Positions 12,984 through 26,400 of a stretch of 64,000 nucleotides of DNA are shown here, in pieces (positions within the stretch are counted from its first letter, which is position 1; every line of letters begins with the position of its first letter). The stretch spans positions 6,263,696 to 6,327,695 of the forward strand of contig CM067062.1 of the NCBI GenBank assembly GCA_033980235.1. The letters are read 5' to 3'. Source of the stretch: Diadema setosum (taxonomy: Eukaryota > Echinodermata > Echinoidea > Diadematoida > Diadematidae). The position numbers and the translations under genes are program-made. Below the pieces are notes generated by a model. That model made no database searches, was not told the origin of the DNA, and was given only the letters and a program-made list of their open reading frames with translations.

Positions 12984-13746
12984 TTTGGTTGGTTTGAGTG
13001 GCGCCGTTCGGGGAACTAGTATAATAATGTGTATCTCTGCAAACCTTGCGGTGGCTGGTGCGTGCAGTCAGTCTTGTGGCTCGCTGACAGTAAACAAGAC
13101 GCGACTTGCTGGGCATTTAAATGCTCATGATTTAATATAATAGACAGGAGTTTGCGTGTGGCGTTCAGGCTTTATTTTGATAGTTTCTTTTCACTACATT
13201 CTGCTCGGATGGATGATTTCATATGTGTCTCAAGGTAGTCAAAGCATTAGTATTTTGATATATTATCCAAATACTCATGAGACTGCACGTAAATATGGTC
13301 AATCCTAGCTGCGACCAGCTCGAGAAGGGAAGACATTGCTCCTCGCACGATCCCCATGATCCCCCACAACCCCGGTCCAGATATCTGTCTATTACTTTAC
13401 AAAGTATAGAACGTCGTCTGCTAAATTACATCATATAATAAGCTCACTTTGAACGGTTCAATACTGGGAAGAACATGGGGCATGGTCTGTTTCAGGTGTC
13501 TTCGATCCAGATATAGCGTCAAATATTTTATCAGTCAGAAATCCAGAGTTTGTAATCGGAAAATACATTTGTAGCTAGAAAGATATGCCAATGTGACTCT
13601 GAATAATGTACATATAAGGGTATTTCCATTGCCATTTTTTTTGTTCTCTTTCAAAATTGTAATCGGTAGGTCGTCTTATGACGAGATTAGGAAAGTGAGC
13701 TCAGATTCGTGTATAGGCCATGAGGTCGAGGCAATTTTGTTGTTCT

Positions 13747-13805
13747 GGATCTGGATCTGGATCTGGATCTGGATCTGGATCTGGATCTGGATCTGGATCT
13801 GGATC
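13747..13805. repeat. (GGATCT)n hexanucleotide microsatellite, about 10 units
   Basis: About ten perfect GGATCT units; each junction creates GATC-containing sequence. The array is open in several frames, but only because of its composition. Confidence 0.95.
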
Positions 13806-14370
13806 AATACGCTGCCGGACCGGGTGGTATAGTGCAGCGGGGAGAGAAGGCGCGAAAATAATCAGTCGTAACGAAGGTGGCTTTTTTTTCCTATCTTGCT
13901 TCTAAAAACTTCTGGAGATATTGGGCTGTTGCTTGATTACTGTTGCTGGGAGGTGATTCCAAGCAAGGGGGTGCTCACAAAAATAAATGAATAAATAAAT
14001 AAAAATAAAAAATGAATATTTATATTGCTCTGTGTTACAATGATGAACTTTGAACCCTTGAACCCTTTGTCGTGGTTAATCACTTGCTACAGTGTAAGAG
14101 AGGAAATTAAGATTGCAACTGTGTAAAAATTACACGAAACCAATTACCATTGTATCAGAGAGGTAGGACAATTATACAGCTACATGAACACGGTAGACCC
14201 TAGATGATATGTCACTCTATTAGCAAAGATAATAGAGCACCGAGCATCTCTGGCATTTCTTCTCGGGTCTATACCGTCTATCCAAGTCATTGAAATGGCT
14301 CTCAGCATGGGACTCTGGACTTCCTCGTTGGCGTAATAAGTTCGCGTCCACTCTGAGGGGTGACATAGTA

Positions 14371-14745
14371 GGCATGATGAATTCAATCTTTAACTTTTAG
14401 CGAGATACAAGTATTTAGAAACAACTTTCAGGAATGTTAAGAAGCCTAGCTACAATTCTAAGTGGAATTCAAAGTTTATTTTGATGAAAATCAGTTTTGA
14501 AATGGCTGAAATATCCAAAAACAAAGTAAAACAAAGCGATCCTAACAAAAGATGGGTTCCATCTTTTATTAGGATTGCTCTGTTTTGGATATATCGCATT
14601 TTATTCCAATTTTCATCAAATAAACTTTGAATTTCGTTTACTATAGGCTCATTAACATTTCAGAAAGTTTTTTTTTTTTCTGAATAATCTATCTCGCAAA
14701 GGGTAAAAGGTTGAATTCCTACATCAACCAATACTGCAGGGCCTA
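14371..14745. mobile_element. Degenerate fold-back MITE, related to the element at 22109-22501
   Basis: The left side (GAATTCAA, then TTTAGCGAGATA and CAAAGTTTATTTTGATGAAA) recurs inverted on the right. The internal phrase GAAATGGCTGAAATATCCAA also occurs in the copy near 22250. Terminal TTAA is lost here. Confidence 0.6.
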
Positions 14746-17289
14746 CCATCCCTCTATAGTCTGGGCTCCGTCTTTTTGTTTTCCCTAGTACGATATTTTG
14801 CCAATTCCGACAAACCAAGAGAAGGCGAAAATTTCTGATTGCATGAACGCCCAAACCACACGTGCATCGCAGATCTCGGCGTATCGCAATCCACGGGTGT
14901 CACGCCCTCTTACGGTTTGTCGCGTACACTGAGTCACCGCTATGAGTGAAGAGGAGTCCAGAAGCTAGCCGAGCATCCACCAGACGATGGGGTTGGTGGT
15001 TTCTAATTTCTTCTGACCAGTGACGTTTAGAAAATCATTCTCTACGGCCTGTACTAAGCCTGTACTCTATCGCTTTATATTTTTATTATCATAAAAGAGC
15101 GTTAATGGGGCAATCGATACAAGGACGTCAGTCAATTAACATCATTTCGCAATATCAAAACCTCCTTAACGACCACGAAACCATCGCAAGGAGGACTGGT
15201 ATCACTCATTGATATCATTATCCTTGACGAAATAAGATTCTTGAGATCAGGAAAGCAAGCTATGTCAGGAATCTATGACAAACAATGTACTGTATGCATG
15301 TTGCTTTAAGTGTGTATACGTGAAATGGATATCAAGCTGAGCTCACTTTATGATGCTATCAGACATGGAATGCTAAAATTTGTGTTCAACTTTTTATCTC
15401 AGTGCGAAATATTTTCCTCCGAATTTGTTTAGGTTAACGTTGTTTTTCATTCATCTTCAAGCCCATCACGTTCTTTGTGATTCTTTTCACAGCTGTTTTC
15501 TTAGTTTATTTGTGAATATTCTAGAAGAAATTCGTTTAAAAAATGAATGAATGAAATGAATGAATGAAATGAAAAATATACACCGTATATAATTTCTCCA
15601 CTTTCGTCGGCGCGACATGGTCGTACCAGTTTTCGTCCAGACTGTGATTTTGAGCAGACCTCAGCTGCAGGGAACTGCCTATGGTGTACATAGGCCGTTT
15701 TCAACTTATACCCGGTCGGGCCGCACAGAGATCCGTGTGTGGTTGGATATTTACTTATCCAATGGTTGAAAGAAAATATCACGCAATATTAATTTAACAT
15801 AAGTTCTCTTTATTTCATACTGTATAAACAAGCGAACAGTTTTGGCTACATCCTGTACATGCAATGTTGCTGTTGATATGAAAAGAAAATGTAATAAGAC
15901 CGTTTATAACAAGCTTTCAAAGTATATAGGCTGAGAAATATGGAATTTAGGGGCAAAAAAAAAAAAAAAAATCATTATCTAAATCAGCCCGTATTCTCAA
16001 TTAACCGTATCTAATGCTTTATAATATTCTCTCATTTTCTGCCTTGAGTAATTCATGTATCCAAATTACTGAAATTATGATTCATGCATGTCAGTTCCTG
16101 GGTTCGTTTTGTTACGGTCAACTTGAACTTGATCTTGAACTATATTTGGATTCCGTTTCTCAAAGTCAAATAAAGTATATAGGCCTACCGATATGACAAT
16201 CACATAGTTAAGTAAAGTTTAATTTTAATTCGGTATCATCAGAAAGTGATTTGCAATACTGTTACTTCCCGGTATTTTTCTTCGTTGCTACATTGTACTG
16301 GTATTGTGTTATTATGTGTATATAAATGTCTTGTTCTTGTTGGAAATTAATTTCCATAAAATGAACGAATTAAGTATACATGAAAACAAACAAACAAACA
16401 CATACACACACAGAGGAACGAGGAGACCTTGGGAAATATGGCTCAACTGAAAGAAGTTCTCTCAGAAAAAAAATAATGGTTTACGAATTGAAATAGTATA
16501 AAGTGCAATTATACCAGCTATTCTAGAAGTTGGTATAACAGCTGAAGTACAGCAAAATAGAAAAACAATAAAATGAAGTAACATTCTAACTACATGCATT
16601 TAGTCCTACACAAAGAATAAAACAGCTCCAAAGAAGAGAGAAATGGTGAGAGTGTGCGTGCGTGTGTGCATGTGCGCGCATATACATAGGGATCGACCCC
16701 GCCTTTTTTTTAAACCCCGGAAATGTGCTTGTTAGTCGATTATCCCCGAAAGTGGCACCAAAAATATGTTATCCAAAATGTCTTTCCCCTCCATCCTCAA
16801 AATGAATTCCCCTAAACTCGACCCCGTCACTTTAACAACGTAGCGCCTGCCCTGAATGTTACCACTGTCTCAGATTGTGCTTGATTATTGCTTTTCCCAA
16901 TTTAACTCACATTACGCTTTTAATATGGTTGTGGATGTTGTCTTCAGTCAGTCTCAAAACAACAAATACTTTTCATCGCTAACATAATATAATTAATCAA
17001 TTAAAGCTGTTGCTGCTAATTTAGTTCTGTAAGGCGCGGGTCATTCTGTTGTGAACATACAGTTTGACGTTTCGTGTTACGTTTCGTCCTTTACGGTTTT
17101 ATTTTGTTTTGTAATTATTTTGTTTTCATTTTTTTTTTTTTGGGGGGGGGGGGGGTTGAGTTTATATGGGGTACGCCAAAACAGCTTTTCATATACTTTT
17201 ATATGTTTCACCTTTTATATACTTTTATATACTCTTATATACTTTGCTATGATATACGATTCATATACTGAGTACTTTTCTCCGTTTAG

Positions 17290-17394
<105 letters not shown>

Positions 17395-18336
17395 GTAGGT
17401 TTCATATATGCCTATAGTCTCGAATAAGTTCCACCTCCCTGGTTTCAAGAATGAGTGTAGAAGTATCCCTGGTATCACAGACCTGCCGTCTTCTTCCGCT
17501 AGCATGTTTCTACTTGAACCTTGAACCTTGAAGTGATAATCCCTTTCAGCAGCTCCTCAGAACTATCCCGGGATGGTAGAAGTGTCTACTCTAAATTTCT
17601 GCTTCGTACATTTATCTTGATTACCAATATCATTGTCATTGCATTGGCTTTGTGTGTACGCCGATACAGTTTGGTATTCCGAATTGTCGGATCGTATCGA
17701 TACACTGGTCAGTGTCTATTGTATACTGCCCAAGGAAATCATACCGCCTGAATGCCAAACTAACCATTCAACGCGGAATGTTACGAAACACCATTGTGCC
17801 AATAGTCAATATGCTGAAGTAAACCTATGTACCAGGGGATACGCTAGTAGTCTTCACCATGCACACCACACGAGCCATGCGTGTGCTCAAACGATGTAGT
17901 TCTCTGATCTGGGACATTTAGATATTTGAACTTTATATAACAGAAACTGCGAGGAAGCAGAAGCAGCAGACGACCATACTCTTGAGTTTTATCGACACCG
18001 CGAGGGCGTACGTATGTGATCTGAGCTATATACGGCTCTGATCTGAGCAGCAAGTCGTCATCTGCTGATAGTGAAACTGTGAAAGTGAGATGATATGAGT
18101 TGGCCTTGCCCTTGGTACTACAGTGTATGTCCCTGATCTGCAATCAAGATTGCCGACTACTAGACCTTCCCCTCTCAATCCTGGGTTCGACAAGTAGTAC
18201 GTTGACGCATTGGGTGACGTCGACCCACTAGAACCGACTGACAGTAGGTGAAAAACCAGAGATGTATCGGTAAGTCAGAAGCGTCTAGCTGATAATGTAG
18301 AAGTCCACCTTCACAGACGTGGATTGAGTGAACGCA

Positions 18337-18795
18337 GCTGAGAGTTTGAGGAAAATTGGACAGGCCATCAAAAGTTATGATTTTTTGTTGTTGAAGTTAT
18401 GAAGTTTTTGCTCAGTCACTGCTGGATGAGAAGACTACTTCAGCATGGATGTCACATGTGTAGGTACCCTACAACAATATAAAGAAAACAAAGAAAATTC
18501 AACATATTTTCACTTTTCTCGCATAATGAAAGAATGCTTGACTTGCCTCTTTCAGAAGGCAAGAAGAATAATATTACCCTTAACATGTATCAGCGACAGA
18601 TTGAGGAAATGTGCACTTTATTAAAAAAAAAAAAAAATTGTGAAATTCTCTTTATATTTTCCTTTTATATCGTTGTACGCATATCATACGCTGTAGTAGA
18701 CTTCTCATCCAGCAGTGACTGAACAGATAATTAAAAAAATCCATAATGTTTGAACGGTTTGTCTGATTTCTCCAAACTTTCACTAATGTGCTCTA
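18337..18795. mobile_element. Inverted-repeat MITE, better copy of the 464-962 family
   Basis: CAGTCACTGCTGGATGAGAA on the left is inverted as TTCTCATCCAGCAGTGACTG on the right. The outer arms share GTTTGAGGAAAATTGGAC. The loop contains a 15-base A-run. Confidence 0.75.
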
Positions 18796-20227
18796 ATTAT
18801 ATTGCTGCATGCACTTAATCCACATGTATATATTCTGAAGGTGAACTTAACTAGTCTACAGTATATTGGAACCATGTGTGACAATGATTTACACCAGGAA
18901 GTACCACATTAAAATATGCTTAAATTAAAGAGAAACTCTATTGGTAGAACGTCAATGCAACAGTGACAACTACGAGAACCAAGTCAATCTTGTTTTTCTG
19001 ATTTTTTTATTTTTATTCATTTATTTATTTATTTTATTTTTTTTTTTTGGGGGGGGGGGAGGGGTATGTCTTGCTTGCTCTTGTTGGGTCAAGGATCATC
19101 CCTTCAAATCTGTGTTCTCTCTGATCCCCTCCACCACATTCCTTTGGGATATGATGGGGAGGATATTCTATCATGATTATATGATGATAAAAATAATTAT
19201 CCTTCCCCCTTCCGCACACATTAAGTATTGGATATTTGTTACAGTTCTGTGCTTTTCAAAAACAAACAAACAAACAAACCGAAACATTCAACAAATGATC
19301 GAACAAGAAGAAGGAAGTGGGGGGGGGGGGGGAGGATGAGGGGAGACCCTGAGATGCCTATCCCCTCGCTGATTTCATAGTCCATTTGGATTCTCCATTA
19401 GCAAATTAATGTAAACAAAATCCTGTCTTGCAACTGTGTCACTGTTATTATTATTAAAAGATGATCATTTTTTCTCAAAACTACTGATCGATTGAGGAAA
19501 TAGTGTGAATTCCCTAAATTTTGTAATCCATCCTGATGACTTGGAAAAATGTGTAAAATTTGCCATATAATAGAACTTCTTATATAATTATTACATACAA
19601 CTCTTGTACATCAGTTGAAGCCTGTATTCATTGATAGGAAGGCATAGATGGGGGGGGGGGGGCAAGTGAGAAGTTTGAACTTTGCACCAGTTTGCACTGT
19701 ATTGTGATAAGATGTCAAGCAGTTCCTCGGTGCAAAAGTAGAGTTGATCTGACCTTTAAATCAGGCAGCATTATGGCAAAATGATCTTAGAAGAGGCAAG
19801 TTTCAGTGTGACCACACAGACATATTTCATCAAATGAAATATTGTCCGTCTAAAATGATATGTACCTATCTGTGTAACTTTCTATCTATGATTGCAATCA
19901 TATTCTCTAGTATCCTTTTTCATTTTTTTTTTCATGTTTAACCATCCAGTCATCCGCCTGTTCACGATCTGCATTTATCATCTGTCTCCTTTTCCCTCAT
20001 CAGTTAATCTACTGACCAATCTAGCAAGTGAATTTTAAGGTATCTGTCTGTTTTCGTCTATTTCCCCTTACCTTTCCATACAATAATGTGTTAGAGTAAG
20101 ACAAAGTAAAAAAAAAAAATAGATTGAACTATATCCAACCTTATCTGGTAGAATTATTGAGTAAATACAGAGACTGAGAGCGAAAGAAAGACAGATTGAT
20201 AGATTCAGTGTAAACACACTCACACAC

Positions 20228-20255
20228 ACAATATATATGTAAATATATATAAATA

Positions 20256-20299
<44 letters not shown>

Positions 20300-20326
20300 A
20301 TATATATATATATATTCATATAGTCA
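20228..20326. repeat. (TA)n microsatellite
   Basis: Near-pure alternating AT, interrupted by AAATATATATAAATATGA and TATC variants; cruciform-prone. Confidence 0.95.
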
Positions 20327-21281
20327 TATAGAGGCAGAAATAAAAGTAGAAGAGCTCTGTATATTCTCATATAACAACTGAGATGTAAGTGTAACCCTGT
20401 GCAAGGTCATAGATGCATTTGTCATTGTCTGAAATACCATGTGAGTCACTCATTTTATCCTCGTATCATGTAAGTAAACATTCACATCAATGACTGGTAC
20501 AGAAATGTCTGCTACTTAAGTCAAATATTCCCATGCATTTTCTGTACAGTGCGTGTGATTTTGACATGTATACACGATAGTATGTTGCATTTTCTCACAA
20601 GTTGATATGACCTGTTTTGGCTGTTGTTATTTTTTTTCTTTTAAGTGTTGCTTGGTTTCCAATTTTGGCTTTGTATAGATCCTAGTAAAATCTTTTTCCT
20701 GAATGCTGAGAATTTGAGAAGCTCTTACTTTGTATTCTGCCATTTGAAAAATGAGACATTCTGCATACTCCTAATTCCGTATGCATATTTACATTAATTC
20801 ATTATATTTCATTTGAGTGCCAAAGTCTGGTCAGTCACAAACACGTGCGTGTGATGCTTTTAATTGTATTTGTCCCACATTGGTTTGCCTAGCTAATATT
20901 ATCACTCTGAGCAGGGAGGTATCGTCTCACCTCCCTGCTGGGAATCATGGTGTACTCACATGATCTACATGAGTGGGTGCACCATTTAGGCCTGTTAATA
21001 GGAACTTATAGTATACATAACTGTGATACAGTAGTATGAAACCTTGGTCTGTCTTTCTACCTGACTATCTGACTTCTGGACCCTGCTCTCTCATTTCTCT
21101 TTCTGTCTTGTTTGTCTGGCTCTTTTACCCCCCCCCCCCCCCCATCTGTCTGCATATTTGTCTGCTTCCCCTGCTATTCACACCCCCCCCCCCCCCCCCA
21201 CCTGTCCAAGGAGGTACCAGGAATGTGTACCTCCTTGGTCTAGCCAGGGAGGTGACTAGCCATCTCTGTCCCTCTTTCTAA

Positions 21282-21882
21282 GACCCCGTTTACAGTGCGA
21301 GGCCGGGCTCGGCCACGGCTCGGCCGTGGCCGAGACCGGCCTCAATTGCGCGGCCGAGCCTCGCAATTTTGTCCGTTTACACTGCTGGGCTCGGCCGCGC
21401 TTTTGATTCAAACCTTTCAATATTTTGTCGTAGTGGCGCTCTGCTTGTAAACAAATGCAATTTGGTATTGTCTGGTTTTCAGACCCTTTGCCAAATGAAT
21501 TCCGTGGCGACGAAGTCGCCGTTCGGGCAAAGGCCTTTGCCGAAGGAAAGAATCCTTTGCAGGACAAAACCACCTTAAACTATACTAGTTTTCGACGTTG
21601 AGGGGGTTAATATCCTGAACAGCGAAAGATACAGGCAGAGGGTTTGGAAGCCAGACTAAAACTGGCCGCGCAATTGGCCGCGCATTTGGCCCAGTTTGCG
21701 TTTACACCAAGAAAAGGCCGGGCTCGGCCGCGGTTCGGCCGCGGCCGAGACCACCTCCAGAGCGAGGCCAAATGCGAGGCCAATTTTGGCCTCGCATTTG
21801 GCCTTTTGCGCGTTTACACTGAAGCGGGGCTGGACTCGGCCGCGGCCGAGCCGCGGCCGAGCCTCGCACTGTAAACGGGGTC
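21282..21882 (+). mobile_element. GC-rich palindromic MITE, copy A, with TAA target duplication
   Basis: Inverted ends GACCCCGTTTACAGTGCGAG are flanked by TAA at 21279-21281 and 21883-21885, which fits a 3-bp duplication as in PIF/Harbinger. Sub-terminal arms are built of repeated GGCTCGGCC and GGCCGCGGCC blocks. A unique core (about 21400-21600) has no transposase. An inverse copy is at 61606-62141. Confidence 0.85.
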
Positions 21883-22108
21883 TAATATCCCTTGCTTTCT
21901 AGTACTTCTATCTGAGCCTCTCCATATGTTTGGTTATAACATACTTGATTTTTTTTTCGTAGATCTCTCTGTCTGAGTATCTCTCTATTTTCCTTTTATT
22001 CTCTGTCTGTCTGTCTGTCTGTCTGTCTGATTGTTTATTTGACTCTCAAGATTCTTACCTCTCTTCTCTCTTTCCTTTTCTTTGACTGTCTGATTGACTA
22101 TTTGACTG

Positions 22109-22501
22109 TTAAAGGGTGTGTACAGTTGTGGTCGAGGTGAGGATTTAGCTTTTAACGTTTTGCGAGATATTCAGAAACCACTCTATGAGATGTCAAAGAG
22201 CATGCAGTTCTAAAGGGTATCAAAAGTTTATTCGATGAAAATATGTTTTGAAATGGCTGAGATATCCAAAAACAAGATGAAACAAAGAGATCCTAATAAA
22301 GTTGTGGCATGTCGCCTTTTATTATTAGCACTTTTTTGGATACCTCAGCCATTTGAAAATCAATTTTCATCAAATAAACATATTGAATCCTTCTTAAAAT
22401 TACATGCTCTTTCATATATCATAAGAGGCTTTTCATTATCTCACTTAGGGATGTTCAAAACATGAATCCCCACCTCAACCAGTACTGTACAGTCCCTTTA
22501 A
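22109..22501. mobile_element. TTAA-ended fold-back MITE
   Basis: The left end TTAAAGGG, with TACAGTTGTGGTCGAGGTGA close inside, is mirrored on the right by CACCTCAACCAGTACTGTAC and then AGTCCCTTTAA. The arms pair through AAAAGTTTATTCGATGAAAA. The same family as 14371-14745. Confidence 0.8.
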
Positions 22502-23430
22502 CTGTTTGACTTTTGATATTTCCAATCTTAAATTGTTAATTTCTTTATATCTGTTTCTTTGACTGTTGGTCTGTCTGTCTGTCTCTCTCTCCCCTGTCTG
22601 TTCTTCATTCAAATTTCTTTGCTGTCTTGTAATTGTTCTCTGTTTTCCTGTCTTTTTGTCTCTGGATCTTTCTTTTTTTTTTAATCTCTCTGTCTGAGTA
22701 TCTGTCCAAGGTGCCAAGTGCTTTTCTGATTGCCTGAGGCAAGTGGAAAATCAGAGTGGGCGAGTGTTTTGGAACAGTGAGAAAAAAATGCTTGCCCCAA
22801 TTAATCAAGCAAAAAGTTTTGAAGCCACCTTTTTTCACTTTTTACCCCTACAAATCCACAAAGTCAACCATACAGAAGCCCATGGATGAAGATAATCCTT
22901 ATCTGTTTCCTCTGTCTATCTTGTTTTATTATTTCATTGTTTTTATGATGCTCTCTCTCTCCCTCTCTTTCTTTCCCTCTATTTCCCTTCCTATTTAGTT
23001 CTTCTGTCAGCATTTTTCCATCTGTTTGTCTATTTTGATATCTTTTAAACATATTTTCCTCTCTCTCTTTCTCTCTCAATGGGACAGAAATATATTTAGA
23101 AAACTCATAAATGGCAGTGATCACACATGCATTACCTTCAACTTCAAAATAAGCCTCATGGTTCTGCAGAATAAACATGATGGCACCAGCCTTAATTCTC
23201 GTGACACTTGATGAAGTTGAATGTAATGTAAATGTTGATATTTTTCAATGTTTTCAGTCTCCAGTAGCTCTTGACTTGTAATTCACTTTGAGACAGTAAA
23301 ATGTTGTGTAAACATGTACATGTTTGTTCATATTCTCTCTTTCTTGTTCAGTCTCCAGTGCCTACTGCGTCACACATCAGCGCACCACTTGTGCTCATTG
23401 CAAGCCTGCACGGCAACTGACCCCACCGTG

Positions 23431-26400
23431 ATGCCCAGCGGTCAGCCAGCTGGTGACATGTCCACTCACCCAACCATCCAGGTGACTCCGCAATCTGGTC
23501 TTGCTGATGGACTACTGGACATTAGAGCCACTGGACTGTGTCCCGGCCAGCCAGTGACCATTCAAGCAGAAGTTCGGACAGAGTGCCAAAGATTCGTGTT
23601 TCAGTCCAGTGCAATCTTCAAAGCAGACTCACAAGGGGAAGTTGCAGGTGATGAAATGAGCCAACATAGAAAACAGACTGCATGTCTTGAGATAAAAGGA
23701 AGGGGGTCCCCCGGTCGCAATCCCCATCCCTCCCCTGCAGGAACGGCGCAGTGTTTTCAAAAGTGTGGGGGCCCACTTCCGGGTTTCATGAGCTAACAAA
23801 GTGATGACACCTTATGTATTCCTTTGTATGGTGCACAAAAAGTGTGGGGGCCCGAGCCCCCACGGCCCCCACGGCTGCGCCGGCCCTGCCCTGTACTCCA
23901 TTTATGAAGTGACTACTCCAAGAATTTTCTTTATAGATGATTTTAAAAAGAATTCATTTTAAAGTAGTACACAACTCACAGTACAATTTAGTAAAATTTG
24001 ATTTAAAGTGATATCCTGCATAATCATTCATATGATTTGTATGTGGAGTAGGTTGTACTACCACTTGATATTTTATTTTTGTCTTAAATATACTTTTTTT
24101 AGGATGCTTTGATTTGTTCATAGTGCATTGAATTGTGAATTATGGGATGCCCTATGTTGTTTCTTGTTACAGCAAAGTTCATGTATCGGCAGCAGCATAT
24201 CAGATTGTTATCGATCATCTCACCATTTATTTTCCTGTGGCTTGCAAAACCAATATTTGTACAGTCCTGTCGAAGGAAAAGGTCTTTAAGAATATATGTA
24301 CCGTAATGTATGTAGTCATGATGCAGTCTTATCATGGCAGCTTGTTAAAAGATTTATTTGGATTTACATGATTTTACATGATTCTTTTTTTATCATCATT
24401 GGAAACACACAGTGATATATATAATCCTAACATTTCTGGTCAATTTCTTGACAGTTGCTAGGCAGCCGTCCCTTGGGGGAACCTATGAAGGAATCGAACC
24501 CATGGGTCTGATCTGGAGCTGTAAGCCCGTTCCCGCCGTGGCCCATTTGTACCCCAGGGTAAAGAAGAGTGACTCCAGGGTCCCACTAAGGTACACCCTG
24601 AGGCTGGTCAGTCATGAGAGCCCCGGCCAAGAAGAGCTGGCTTCGGTCGTCATGGAGAGAAGATACCTTGCAGACCATGTGGAACGTCATGAGTTCACCG
24701 AGGGCAAGGCTCATGGGGTATTCTTCCTGCCAAAACAGAGGGGTGAGTGTGAAAGGATCAAAGGTCGACTTGACCATAGCAATTGTGAAACTGCTTATAA
24801 ATGAAGGGTTTGCTTGCAAAAACCGATAAGTCCATTTTTGAAGATTTTGAAGTACGATCTCTGTCAAAAAGTACAAAATGATATCTTTTAAATGATATAT
24901 TGGTCACTACATATAAAGGTATATTTTTGAAGTTATGGTCCAAAGAAGCAAAATTTTTCTTATTAATATATTCTCTTTATTTTTCTTGAACTTTAATCGC
25001 AAATATCTCCATTTGGCAAATATGGACTTATCGGTTTTTGCAAACAAACTCTTCAAATATTAATGGAGGCAAGACATACTAATTAAGTTTCTAGTGTGGA
25101 TTGTGATGATGATGGTGATATGGTTTTGATCAAGAGGGTACCTTCTTTTAGCCAGAAATTGGCGAACTCCTGGAACAGTCCTTTCTGCTGACACCGTCAA
25201 GGCGACATCAGCTAAGATATTCATTTCTAAGCTCAATGACCACTGGAAAGAGAAGTATAATAAATTGAATGCAGACTGCCTGAACTGACCAACCCATGGC
25301 TACATCACATTGAACTTTGCAGGCTCAGGATTAGACCTATTGAATGGCCCTCTACAAGTCTTTGATTTACTGGGTGTCATCAATTCAGATTATTGTGCAG
25401 GATAGCCTTTTTAGTAGTAGCACTGTTCTTCCAGATGACCCTGCTATTATCATCACCCCATGGATTGCCAGACTCGCATTTACACTTGGGCTAAGAGGGA
25501 CATTTTATTATGAAAATAATTTTGTCCAAGAATGAAAGCACTTTGCAGGATGCAGCCTTTGGGCCCCTGCTCAAATGTCAAGAGTCTTGTCCATGGTACC
25601 ACAGTGTCTCTCTAGATACACTAATGATGTGCCATGCTTCTCTTCCTTTTTAACAACAGTGGTCGGGCGGTCGGGTGGTCGGGCGGTCCGTTGCAAATCT
25701 TGCATCGCAAACTCCTACAGTTTTGAAGCAATTTTGTGAAACTTGGGTTACATGATGTCATTGAGGTGTAGATGTGCAAGACGTGTTTTTTGTGTTTGTT
25801 GGAGAAAGCATTGCCATGGTAACCACAATTTTCCCAAAACTTTGTGGAGTGAACTACTTCCGCAGTATTTGAGCAATTTATTTCAAATTCAGTACGTAGG
25901 GTCTATAATGATCTATAGGTGTATTTATGTAAGACACTCTTTGTGTTTGTACCTGACATGTTGCCATGGTAACTGCATATTTTCTTCAAATCTTGTGGAG
26001 TGAACTACTTCCACAATTGTGAAGCAGTCAAACTCACCAGGTACTCAGAAGGTACAACACACATTTATACACACACAGACAGACAGACAGACCTACACAC
26101 ATAACCTTTTCTCAAACCCAGGTTCAATTCTTTTTCATAGGAATCTGGGCTGCGGGAGTGAGGGTATTAATCACCTTTAGTGATACTTCTAGTTGACTAT
26201 TTATAGTGCAGAAACTCTGTACCTTTGACTCAAGTACAGTATTGTGCATATCAATGACAACTATTATATGACAAGTGGTGATGAACAAATGATGTTAGAA
26301 AGTATGTCATGATTGTGTGAATATTTTTCCTGTTCACAATGCTGTTTGATATTAGTTACAACTCTGCATTCAGGGTAGAGATGTTTGGAGAAATCTTCGA

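Noticed and set aside
14180..14386. Minus-strand frame containing SEWTRTYYANEEVQ
   Set aside because: Somewhat protein-like, but no known domain, no splice context, and it abuts a MITE.
15501..15782. Minus-strand frame with a short basic MSRRRKWRNYI start in another frame near 15616
   Set aside because: No homology recognised and no continuation. Left uncalled.
17844..18143. Minus-strand 99-codon frame
   Set aside because: No recognisable domain, and the length is expected by chance in this composition.
21256..21902. GC-rich open frames with high coding-like composition
   Set aside because: They lie within the inverted-repeat arms of a MITE and recur inverted at 61.6-62.1 kb.
22561..23080. 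CTGT/CTCT-rich stretch as a CRISPR-like or regulatory array
   Set aside because: Low-complexity pyrimidine repeats without unit-spacer structure.
26080..26098. CAGA repeat as a functional site
   Set aside because: A short simple repeat inside a repetitive element.
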